NCBI RefSeq assembly: GCF_051020985.1
Contig: NC_134999.1
Coordinates: forward strand, 1,240,001-1,304,000
Direction: 5' to 3'
DNA from: Nomia melanderi
Taxonomy: Eukaryota; Arthropoda; Insecta; Hymenoptera; Halictidae
Length of the DNA stretch: 64,000 bases
In this document: positions 19,112-26,570 of the stretch, piece by piece
Numbering within the stretch: the first letter of the stretch is position 1
How the letters are laid out: each line of letters begins with the position of its first letter
Position numbers and translations under genes: made by a program
The notes under the pieces: generated by a model
The model's database searches: none
What the model was told of the DNA's origin: nothing
The model's input: the letters and a program-made list of their open reading frames with translations, nothing else

Positions 19112-19378
19112 TTTAGTGCAGTAAATTTTTAGCAGCAGAAAGGTATACATCATTGTGTTTTTCTTTCAGTTAGTGAAAACCTGTTGAGGCGTTTATATAA
19201 AATGCGGCAACAAGCACGCGATGAACAGACGAGCATCATCCGGGACGCGTTCGCTCCCGCGCATTCTTCTATTGTTTTTCCCTTACTTTGCTCGCACCCA
19301 TGGCGTTCCCTCGTATTCGATCAGAAGTCTGTGTATCGTCGCATGGTCGACCTAACGTTCACCTCATCAATCTTATCA

Positions 19379-19392
19379 GGTTATGGGCCCAG
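19379..19392 (+). promoter_or_regulatory. Copia-type primer binding site (half initiator tRNA)
   Basis: GGTTATGGGCCCAG directly follows the LTR end. Drosophila copia uses the same kind of site, which pairs with the anticodon arm of the initiator methionine tRNA rather than its 3' end. The match to that tRNA region is from established knowledge of copia; the sequence and position are seen here. Confidence 0.85.
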
Positions 19393-19485
19393 ATATGGCT
19401 ATAACACCAAACTGAATTCTAGTGGTTGTCTTAACACGTGTTCACGTAGTCTACCTATTGAGTTTTTCCATTAAGACGGATAACG

Positions 19486-19816
19486 ATGTCTTCAATGGTG
19501 AGTGGCGTTCGTATGAAACTGCTGACGAAGGAGAATTACGACTTCTGGAGGATTCACGCAGAAGCCGTATTAATTAAAGGTAAACTATGGGAATATGTTA
19601 TCGAAAATATACCAATACCATCCGAAAATGAGATAGAGGCACGGGAAAAATGGATAAGGTCCGATCGTAAGGCACGTGCCGAATTAGTTTTACTAATACA
19701 TCCAAAAGAGTTGCAACAGATTCGAAGCTGCAATAACTCATGTGAAATTTGGAAGAAACTCGAGTCAGTGTATGCTTCCAAAGGACCTGAGAGAAAAGCC
19801 ATATTTCTTAAGCAGT
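19486..19816 (+). pseudogene. Copia gag N-terminal part, fused to LTR sequence
   Basis: From ATG at 19486 the frame reads a Copia gag start: LLTKENYDFWRIHAEAVLIKGKLWEYV, DRKARAELVLLI and a KLESVYASKGPERKAIFLKQL segment. The first 110 codons show no defect. At 19817 it runs into LTR sequence and ends at 19936-19938 with a foreign tail. It can only make a truncated gag. Confidence 0.85.
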
Positions 19817-19983
19817 TGGCGTTCCCTCGTATTCGATCAGAAGTCTGTGTATCGTCGCATGGTCGACCTAACGTTCACCTCATCAATCTTATCAAAAACA
19901 ATTATAGTTTTTGTACCATTTTTATAATTTTACCATAGTTTTAGGGGTTTTACCATACCAAAAGAAATTTTTAAAAAACACAA

Positions 19984-20283
19984 ATGAAAGGAAAAGTTAT
20001 ATCTTTAGAAAGCAAAATTAAAATTTTAGATCGTCTGCGTAATGAGAAAGAGAGAGAACGAAAAAGAGTAACAGATGTTGCTAAATTTTATTCCATGAAT
20101 GAAGCCACAATAAGGACCATAAGAAAAAATGAAGACTCCATTAGAAAAAGTGTAGCAGCTGGATCTTCTACGAATATGAGCACAGCTTCATACGTAAGAG
20201 ATGTTGCAATGGAAAATATGGAAAAAGCATTAATGATATGGCTAGAAGATTCCACTCAAAAGCGGATGCATGTTGGAGTGTAA
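19984..20283 (+). pseudogene. Tigger/pogo transposase N-terminal DNA-binding part
   Basis: ATG at 19984 opens a frame of 99 codons: MKGKVISLESKIKILDRLRN, then a VAKFYSMNEATIRTIRKNE helix-turn-helix and an ALMIWLEDSTQKRM segment that begins the CENP-B-type second domain. This is the DNA-binding half of pogo/Tigger (jerky-like) transposases. It stops at TAA 20281-20283. The DDE core is lost; the C-terminal tail resumes near 22225. Confidence 0.85.
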
Positions 20284-20409
20284 GGCAACTTTAAGCGTGA
20301 CCTTCGCCTGTGTAGCAAGGTCACGAAAGTGGTGAGTGAGGAGTTACATGCACGATCGCAAACTCCACTCGATGTGCGACAACTAAGGTTGCATAACGCA
20401 ACCTTGGAA

Positions 20410-21897
20410 ATGAAGACCTCTGAGCAGGAACTAACAACAGCCTCCCTAAAGACAACGGTGGAGCAGCTGAGGGCACAGATGGACCGAATGAGGGAACGGC
20501 CTCATTTGACCTCCGTCGAGAGCCGTAAAAAGGAAGTGGAACGGGGTAGCGAGGAGACAACTCTCCGGCAGGACCTTCTAGCCATGGGGGAGAGGATTAC
20601 GAGGCGAGTAACGGGGATGATCGAGAGCATCCTCGGGAAAACCGGGATAGGTATAAAGGCACCCACGACCGCGGTTCGGAGTATCCCCACCCGAAATACC
20701 CGGTCAGTAGGAAGTGCCCTGACCGTCAGTGAGAAGGGACCACCGCCAAAGTCTCTGACCTTTGCGGAATGTGTCAGGCGAGAACTTGACACAAGGTCAA
20801 AGAAGGGGATGGCGACTTCAACGCCATACGGGACCGATACAGAGGAGGAAGGAGAGTGGAAGAAGGTCTCCAGACGTCCGTCAAGACCCGTTCAGTCTTC
20901 GGATGCGGATGCCACCACCTCCGGTGTAGAGGGCCCTAAGCGGCAAACTAAGAAGAAGGCCACTAAGAAGGGGAAACCCAAGGTTGGGCGGGTCCCAAAA
21001 ACGGCGGCGGTGTCGGTCAGCCTGGTGCCTGGGTCAAGCGCCACGATGACCGACACGATCAAGGAAGCCAGAGCTAACATTGTGTTAGAGGAGATTGGCA
21101 TCGGTCCAGGGGAGCTCAGGCCCAAAAGGGCTATTACAGGAGCTATGATCCTGGAAGTCGTGGGGAAAAATAACGCCAGGAAGGCTACCGCTCTAGCTAC
21201 GTCGATGCGGACACTGTTTGAGGGCAGGGCGGACATCAAAATTGCGGTGCCGCAAAAGATGTCGGAGGTGCGGGTCACCAGAATAGATGATTCTGTGACC
21301 CCGCAGGAAATTGCATCGGCAACCGCAGACAAGGGCGAGTGTAGTGTGGAGGATATAAAGGTGGGAAGCATAAAGTTTACACCCTACGGGATGGGGACGG
21401 CATGGGTGAAATGCCCTGTCGCCGCCGCGAAGAGAATAGTAGCACTGGAGCGGCTCATGGTCGGCTGGTCGACCACAATAGTGACCCCACTGGAGGTCAG
21501 GCCGCTCCAGTGCTACAAGTGCCTTGAATTTGGGCACGTAAAAATACGCTGCCCAAAAGCGGATGAGGCCCCAACGCAGAAATGCTTCCGATGCGGCAAT
21601 GAGGGGCACCTCATAGCTGAGTGCAAAGAAGAGAGACACTCCTGCATTATATGCAAGAAGAGAAACTACAAGGCGAATCACCGAATGGGTGGGCCCTACT
21701 GTAGGACCTTGAAAGAGAGCAGGCGCCGTGGTGGAAACACCACACCTCGAAGGCGGAAGACGGAAAAGGTCTTCAAAAAGCCGACGGGCCCGGCCTTGAA
21801 GGCTAAAAAGCAAAAGCAGAAAGCAAGCCCCTTGGATACGCTGGACATATCGTCCATTGATAACGGCGAATTATCCATGGACGTGGATTTGCCGTAA
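20410..21897 (+). CDS. R1-clade non-LTR retrotransposon ORF1 (gag-like), open
   Basis: The reading frame is open from 20284. The first ATG is at 20410, giving 495 codons. The N-terminal half is rich in charged residues and includes a likely coiled coil. The C-terminal part has three zinc knuckles: CYKCLEFGHVKIRC near residue 368, CFRCGNEGHLIAEC near 395, and CIICKKRNYKANHRMGGPYC near 412. The triple-knuckle end with an NHRMGG-like segment is typical of R1-clade ORF1, an RNA-binding protein. It is one of the longest uninterrupted frames in the window. No ORF2 follows. The open frame upstream of the ATG suggests a 5' truncation. Confidence 0.85.
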   Translation: MKTSEQELTTASLKTTVEQLRAQMDRMRERPHLTSVESRKKEVERGSEETTLRQDLLAMGERITRRVTGMIESILGKTGIGIKAPTTAVRSIPTRNTRSVGSALTVSEKGPPPKSLTFAECVRRELDTRSKKGMATSTPYGTDTEEEGEWKKVSRRPSRPVQSSDADATTSGVEGPKRQTKKKATKKGKPKVGRVPKTAAVSVSLVPGSSATMTDTIKEARANIVLEEIGIGPGELRPKRAITGAMILEVVGKNNARKATALATSMRTLFEGRADIKIAVPQKMSEVRVTRIDDSVTPQEIASATADKGECSVEDIKVGSIKFTPYGMGTAWVKCPVAAAKRIVALERLMVGWSTTIVTPLEVRPLQCYKCLEFGHVKIRCPKADEAPTQKCFRCGNEGHLIAECKEERHSCIICKKRNYKANHRMGGPYCRTLKESRRRGGNTTPRRRKTEKVFKKPTGPALKAKKQKQKASPLDTLDISSIDNGELSMDVDLP

Positions 21898-21923
21898 GTG
21901 TAGGTGCCTACGCTCGGGGGGAG

Positions 21924-22101
21924 GGTGGGAGCATCGACGTAGAGTCGATACTCCCACCAGTGATGGGGGACTGACGAGCGTCGGAGGTTATTAGCCTCCC
22001 ACGCTCGTCAGTCCCCAGGCCGAGGCGGGTCAGCTGGGGCTGGCTTGTCTCTGTATGGCCCGGGGGGAGGGGGCATGTGCCGAGATCTTCCCGGCACATG
22101 C
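21924..22101 (+). repeat. Three successive strong hairpins after ORF1
   Basis: Hairpin 1 (21924-21958) pairs GGTGGGAG-ATCGAC with GTCGAT-CTCCCACC across a 5-base loop, with one mismatch. Hairpin 2 (21966-22016) has 22-base arms, GGGGACTGACGAGCGT onward, with one mismatch and a 7-base loop. Hairpin 3 (22073-22101) pairs GCATGTGCCG with CGGCACATGC across 9 bases. They lie within 205 bases of the ORF1 stop, in DNA far GC-richer than the surroundings. They may be RNA structures of the element; no function is shown. Confidence 0.88.
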
Positions 22102-22224
22102 TTGTCGTCTAAGGGCGTACTTTCGATGTGTTTACGACCGGGAGGAGGTGGCAGGCAGCGTATGTTTGCGTATACGCCCCACGCGGCCTGAACGGAATGT
22201 CTTCAAAAAACGGTCTGGCACGGA

Positions 22225-22837
22225 ACGTGTTAAGCTATCAACGCTCAATGCCTGCTGGAAAAAATTATGACCAGATGTAGTTGAAGGTGAAAATTCTAGA
22301 TTACCATTGGAGCATGAATATTCTCAGATAACGGAGATGGCGCACACAATGGGAGGAGAAGGTTTCGAGGATTTTGCTGAGGCAGATATTGTAGAACTAA
22401 TGGCGGACAAAGAACTAGATGAGGATAATTTAGTTGACATGGTTAATGAAACAAATGATGTTAGTAGTGATCCTGATGAAGGGGAGCCTGAACCAGTTGC
22501 GTTCACAGCAAAAGTCACCCGTGAAGGACTTAAATTAGGGTAAAAATTGGGTAATAATTTTTTACAAAATGACCCGAATGTTGAACGAGCTCTCCTATTT
22601 CAGCGAGATGTTAATAAACGCTTAACTCAATATGAGGAGGTCTATAAAGAATTAATCAAAAACCAAACACAATTGTTAATTACGGATTTCATTACCAAGG
22701 CTCGCCGATTTGAAATTGTTTCTAATTCATCTAACATCGAACTTGAATCGCGTCAAGCACTATCGAGTGATGAAAGTGACATCATACCAACCAGGAATAA
22801 AAGATTAATAGTCTACGAAAGTGATAACAGTAATTAA
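22225..22837 (+). pseudogene. Tigger/pogo transposase C-terminal part
   Basis: Starting near STLNACWKKL (about 22234), which matches the segment after the DDE core, the reading gives EHEYSQITEMAHTMGGEGF, an acidic linker (ELMADKELDEDNLVDMVNE) and a second stretch NVERALLFQRDVNKRLTQYEEVYKEL. A stop at 22267-22269 and a shift near 22543 break it. The acidic C terminus is typical of Tigger transposases. It pairs with the N-terminal part at 19984-20283. Confidence 0.82.
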
Positions 22838-23191
22838 ATTTTTGGTTAAATTTTTTAATTTATACTTTTTGTTTCTATATGTAAAATGAATTACATACAT
22901 ATACCTTTATATTTTTATCATTTTATGAATAGACCGTTATTTTTATGTTTTTTAAGATATATTTAATTTTATTTTACGTTGTTATAAATGATTGAATTAT
23001 GCACATTTTAGTTTGTTTTCGATTTACACGGTTTTACGTATAAAAATCTGCAATTTCGATTTACACGGTTTTCTAAGAAACCTACCTTCAGTGTAAATCA
23101 GGGGATGGGTGTATATAGTTACAGACTCACCAAACAGATAGACATGTTGTCAACATAAGTTAATTACAAATCACACTGTAGTCACTGAACA

Positions 23192-23223
23192 AACACACAC
23201 ACACACACGCGCGCGCGCGCGCG
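23192..23223. repeat. (AC)n-(GC)n compound microsatellite
   Basis: About nine AC units run straight into about seven GC units. Alternating purine-pyrimidine of this kind can adopt Z-DNA. It lies between the Tigger right end and the Copia integrase block. Confidence 0.95.
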
Positions 23224-23338
23224 TACCTTTAACTCATTATCAATTAACAAATACAGTCCACTTTCAACCGAGAAAAGGAGGAGGCCTTTTTTCATCCCAA
23301 CTATTTCACACAAAGTTAATTCTTGTACGAAGGAAGAT

Positions 23339-23893
23339 ATGGAAAATTTCAATCCTGCTTATAAGGCTTGCATACAAAGTAAGGTATATCAGTTATCATT
23401 TAAATCTTCCACTAGAAAAGAAAAAGAGGTATTACGGTTGGTTCACAGTAATATTTATGGCCCGTTTGATAAAATTTCTTTAGGTAGAGCTAAATATTTT
23501 ATTAGTTTTATAGATGAAAAAAGTGGTTGTATCACTCTGGAGTGACGTCTTCCTCACACCTTACACCATACGAAATTTGGACAGGTGAAAAGGCGTATGT
23601 AGGATATATGAAGAAATTTGGGTAGTACAGTTATTGATTTGATGAAAGATCGAAACTTAGGTAAATTTGCATCAAAAGGAAGAGAATACATCTTGGTCGG
23701 ATATTCGTCTGAAGCAAAGGCACATCGTTTATGGAAAAAGGAACCAGAAGAGTTATTAAAAGAAGAGATATTCAGTTTATTGAAGATTATAACGAAGATC
23801 AAAGCCATTATATACCGAAAGGATCAAAGTAATGATATAACAGTATTATCAAAAATTGTAGAAGAAGTGCCAGTATCTTCTTCGTCGAATTAA
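23339..23893 (+). pseudogene. Copia integrase and following linker, degenerate
   Basis: The first frame (23339-23545) reads a zinc-binding remnant ACIQSKVYQLSFKSSTRKEKEVLRLVHSN and FISFIDEKSG, the start of the Copia integrase core. A second frame (23618-23893) reads GREYILVGYSSEAKAHRLW, the segment that follows the core in Copia polyproteins. Most of the core between them, with the second Asp and the Glu, is deleted. Linker sequence rich in E, S and T continues to about 24160. Confidence 0.8.
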
Positions 23894-24169
23894 GAAACTG
23901 TTACTGATATGAAAACAAATGTGGAGCCTGCTATTGCAGATGAAACTTCATGTACGAGTAAAGGGCCAGGGCGTCTTAAATTCGAAAGAACTGACAATCG
24001 GGGAAAATCAAAGAAAATTTACCAGTAAAAGAAATTGGTTCAGGAGGAGTCGAATGAAAAAAAGGTGCAATCAACTCGACTTGAGTTGATTAATGAGTTG
24101 AATCACACGCAACCAACTACTGTACACGAAGCAATGACTAGTTTAAACAGAACAAATTACTAGAGGCGA

Positions 24170-24373
24170 TGAAGACTGAGTATGATGCTTTAATGGAAAA
24201 TAAAATGTGGGCTTTAGTGGACAGGTCTAAAGGTGAAAAACTTTTAAAATGTAAATGGTTTTATAAAATTAAAATGCACCAAGATGGTTCTATTGATAAA
24301 TTTAAGGCTAGGTTATTCGCAAGAGGCGATTAACAGCGTGAAGCTAGACATTTTAATGAAGTATTTGCGCCAG
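24170..24373 (+). pseudogene. Copia reverse transcriptase, N-terminal part
   Basis: AMKTEYDALMENKMWALVD opens the Copia polymerase domain, followed by KCKWFYKIKMHQDGSIDKFKARLFARGD. A stop replaces the following Gln codon. The frame reads to ...FNEVFAP and is cut by an insert at 24374; it resumes in the same frame at 24880. Confidence 0.85.
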
Positions 24374-24870
24374 AGGGAAGTCCGATTATCCTCCAAGTTC
24401 CTGCCACGAAGGCTTACCAAGGAGGGCCCCCATGGGCGTGGGATTGAGATTAAGCTCAATCAGCTGAGGCCGTAGCCTTACCAGCGTTGCTTCCCGGGGA
24501 TGACGAGTCCCATGGAAGTCTGGTCCAGGAGCAGGTGGGACGCTGCTCACGCGCCGAGACCCTCGAAAGGTCTCTGCCCAGCATGTAGGCTTCAACCACT
24601 GCCATTACGAATCCAACACCAATTGCACCGGCCGAGAGGGCCCGGGGTCAAGCGCCCATGGTACGCTCTCTGTAAGGGGACAAGGGGACTCGGTACCCTT
24701 CGTACGCCCTCGTGGGCAACCGGAGCGCCCGTAGTACCAATCCAATCGCAGGTCTATTGGTAGGACCTGTCCGGCTTCTTACGTACATGAATAAGCTGTG
24801 CCTGCCATATCAAGGTGTCTCGTCCACACCAAGGGTTGGTTAGACCCTAGCTAAGGACCCCGGGGCAAAA
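24374..24870. mobile_element. 497-bp GC-rich insert in Copia pol with a 9-bp duplication
   Basis: TTGCGCCAG occurs on both sides (24365-24373 and 24871-24879), and removing the insert with one copy restores the Copia reading frame exactly. The insert is far GC-richer than its surroundings, has no terminal inverted repeats and ends GGGGCAAAA. A 9-bp duplication with a short A-rich end suggests target-primed insertion, such as a SINE or a truncated non-LTR 3' end. No coding motif was recognised, and a tRNA-derived head was not evident. Confidence 0.85.
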
Positions 24871-25094
24871 TTGCGCCAGTGGCCAAATTAATATCTTTAA
24901 AAATCCTCTTGGCAGTCAGTGTGATTAAAAATACGATTACAGCATATGATATGATCACAAGCAGCCAGAAATGTTTACTAAAACAGAAGAAGAAAATAAG
25001 GCGTACAAGTTGAATAAACCTTTGTATGGTTTAAAACAAGCAACAAGAGATATCACAGGTTAGATGGTTATTTAACAGGTATAAATTTTAGAAA
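24871..25094 (+). pseudogene. Copia reverse transcriptase, middle part
   Basis: The frame resumes with VAKLISLKILLAVSV and, after a shift, reads KPLYGLKQATR, the conserved segment before the YVDD box. A RLDGYLTGINFRK stretch follows and the block ends at a 0.3-kb insert or deletion. The catalytic YVDD segment is not seen. Confidence 0.82.
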
Positions 25095-25385
25095 AATTGC
25101 GAGGGAGGGAGAGGGAGAGCTGTGTGTCCAGATATGGCAGATCGATTGGTGCTAATGCGAGACATTGTAACGTTAGCACGTCTTTTGTTTTATCGTTGGC
25201 GAATTTCTGTGAACGTGTGAACGAATCCGAGCAGAAGAGTGAGTGGCAATTTCGACGCGGAGAGTGACGCATCGACGGCAGCGATATTCCGCCTTTTCCT
25301 GAAATACACCGTGATGCATTTTGTTATCATTTAGTTCTGTTCTATTATCCTGACCACTACCCCACATCCTTTTTTTCCGCCCCTA
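25095..25385. other. Unclassified 0.3-kb insert in Copia pol
   Basis: A GC-richer block beginning GAGGGAGGGAGAGGGAG replaces the part of Copia pol that should contain YVDD. Candidate LTR-like ends (TGTGTG near 25121 and CTAACA near 25389) are not flanked by a duplication. Its open frames have no recognised motif. Confidence 0.35.
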
Positions 25386-25824
25386 ACAATACTTTACATA
25401 TTTTGAAGCGGTTTAATAAGGAAAACTGTAATACTTTGACTATTCTATAAAAAATAGTAAAGCAGAAAAGTTAAATGAACCTCATAGAGAATTTGTAGGA
25501 TGTTTGATGTATTTGGCAAGTGCAACAAATCTAATGTTGCATTTGTAACAAAAGTCTGCTGCAAAAGAAAAAATATTTAAAAGCAACTGTAGGTTTTACT
25601 TTCAAATAGAAAAGGAAGAAGATAGATTTGTAAGATTTGTAGATTCGGATTGGGCAGCAGATAGTTCTGATAGAAGATCATGCACGGGTTTCTGTGTGAA
25701 TTTAGCGGGAGGTCAAATCAGCTGGACAAGCAACAAACAGAAAACCGTTGCGGTGTCTACGATGAAAGCGAAATACATGTCACTTGCGGAAATTACAAAA
25801 GAAATAGTTTTTATTAGAAATTTA
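25386..25824 (+). pseudogene. Copia RNase H, first part
   Basis: The frame reads ILKRFNKENCNTLT, then KLNEPHREFVGCLMYLASAT, and DRFVRFVDSDWAADSSDRRS with an RNase H catalytic Asp. It continues through SCTGFCVNLAGGQISWTSNKQ to STMKAKYMSLAEITKE, which carries the Glu of the site. Stops occur near 25443 and 25553. It is cut at a TTAA by a piggyBac derivative and resumes at 26418. Confidence 0.88.
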
Positions 25825-25925
25825 TTAACCCTTTCGCGACGGGTGCCGTGTATGGCAGTCATTTATTACTTTACAACGGCTTATTTAAAATTAATTAATG
25901 AATGAATTGATTAATTCATTTAAAA

Positions 25926-26198
25926 TTATTTGAGCAATTAATTGCAAAATATCAAAAATCAACACAGCGACATTCTTTTAATACAAGTTTTAACTCTACT
26001 GACGATAATCCTACAAGACTCATAGAAAGACACTTTCCTACTTCGTATACATCCGAAGGGAAAAATAAAGTACGGAGATGCGCTGTTTGCAGTAAAAACA
26101 ATAGGAGACGTGAATCACGTTATGAGTGCAAAAAATGCAATGTTGGATTGTGTATTTGTCCCTGTTTTAAAATTTTTCATACTATAAAAGATTATTAA
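25926..26198 (+). pseudogene. piggyBac C-terminal cysteine-rich domain, isolated
   Basis: An open frame without a usable start reads FEQLIAKYQKSTQRHSF, then TRLIERHFPTS, and a cysteine-rich domain with CAVCSKNN, CKKCNVGLCICPCFKIFH, ending at TAA 26196-26198. Cys and His positions follow the piggyBac zinc-binding pattern. No stop lies within it. The catalytic core is absent, so it could at most act as a binding domain if expressed. Confidence 0.85.
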
Positions 26199-26240
26199 AA
26201 AATAATATGGAATAAATACTATTAAAATCATAATTATATG

Positions 26241-26413
26241 AAGTATGGTTCACTTGCGCTTTCGCGAACGACGACAAAGTATGGTCAGCCGCGCCGTCGC
26301 GAAAAGTGATAAAGTATGGTCAGCCGCGCCGTCGCGAAAAGTAGCAAAGTATGGTCAGTCGCACTGTTGCGAAAAGTAGCGAAGAATGGTACAGGTGCGC
26401 CGTCGCGAAAGGG
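26241..26413. repeat. Five-unit 35-bp subterminal tandem array of the piggyBac derivative
   Basis: Units start at 26241, 26277, 26312, 26347 and 26382, with lengths 36, 35, 35, 35 and 32. Each has AAGTATGGT (AAGAATGGT in the last) followed by a GTCGCGAAA-like core; the last unit supplies the terminal CGCGAAAGGG. The repeated core is the inner part of the terminal inverted repeat. Such arrays are plausible multiple binding sites for the transposase, an inference. Confidence 0.92.
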
Positions 26414-26417
26414 TTAA

Positions 26418-26570
26418 AGCATCTGAAAAGATAGAAAGTTTACTACGAGTTAAAAGTGAAATTTATTGTGATAATCAGAGCGCGATTGAGTTATGTGAAA
26501 ATAGCGTTTATCATCATCGAAATGCACGCAGATATTTGAACGAAATCGTTAACGCGGGTAAAACATGAAT
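26418..26570 (+). pseudogene. Copia RNase H, last part
   Basis: After the piggyBac derivative the reading gives IYCDNQSAIELCENSVYHHRNARR, the end of the Copia RNase H with the D-N-Q-S motif and a conserved His. A frameshift near 26445 precedes it and TGA closes it at 26566-26568. No LTR was recognised directly downstream. Confidence 0.85.

Larger units (their letters stand above)
19181..19894 (+). mobile_element. Copia deletion derivative: LTR, primer site, gag start, LTR end
   Basis: The 5' LTR runs from TGTTGAGG (19182), with a TATATAAAA box near 19194, to TTATCA (19378). It is followed at once by a Copia-type primer site. After a leader and the gag N terminus, the last 78 bases of the LTR recur without a difference (19301-19378 equals 19817-19894). 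AAAAC flanks the whole at 19176-19180 and 19895-19899. The structure equals a Copia element that lost everything from mid-gag to the end of its 3' LTR. It lies in the 5' non-coding part of the Tigger element. Confidence 0.85.
18283..23111 (+). mobile_element. pogo/Tigger DNA transposon, nested with three other elements
   Basis: The left end reads CACCTATCCCTCGATTTA and the right end, reverse-complemented, CACCCATCCCCTGATTTA, with TA next to both ends. Further inside both arms repeat TTTACACG-GTTTT motifs. Tigger transposase pieces lie at 19984-20283 and 22225-22837. Inside are a GC-rich block with a solo LTR (18346-19111), a Copia deletion derivative (19181-19894) and an R1-like ORF1 segment (20284-22220). 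The catalytic core of the transposase is missing. Confidence 0.72.
25829..26413 (+). mobile_element. Internally deleted piggyBac element (585 bp), TTAA duplication
   Basis: TTAA flanks the element at 25825-25828 and 26414-26417. Its ends are perfect 14-base inverted repeats, CCCTTTCGCGACGG, with further partial matching inside. Removing it with one TTAA restores the Copia RNase H frame. It keeps the last part of a piggyBac transposase, including the cysteine-rich domain, and a tandem array at its right end. It is therefore a non-autonomous derivative of a full piggyBac element not present here. Confidence 0.95.
17215..26570 (+). mobile_element. Copia LTR retrotransposon, degenerate, opened by several insertions
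   Basis: Copia-type blocks appear in order: gag zinc knuckle and protease (17215-17959), integrase (23339-23900), reverse transcriptase (24170-24373 and 24871-25090) and RNase H (25390-25824 and 26418-26570). Between them lie a Tigger element, a GC-rich 497-bp insert, a 0.3-kb insert and a piggyBac derivative. At two sites the pol frame is restored exactly when the insert is removed. All blocks carry stops. That the first block and the later ones belong to one copy is likely from order and codon use but not proven. No LTR pair was identified for it. Confidence 0.75.

Noticed and set aside
20502..21878. Minus-strand frames of up to 206 codons.
   Set aside because: Shadows of the R1-like ORF1 on the plus strand.
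24500..24763. Open frame in the GC-rich 497-bp insert.
   Set aside because: No motif; GC-rich sequence readily gives open frames, and another frame is open on the opposite strand.
25121..25389. Possible solo LTR in Copia pol with TGTGTG and CTAACA ends.
   Set aside because: Flanking bases do not match and removal does not restore the frame.
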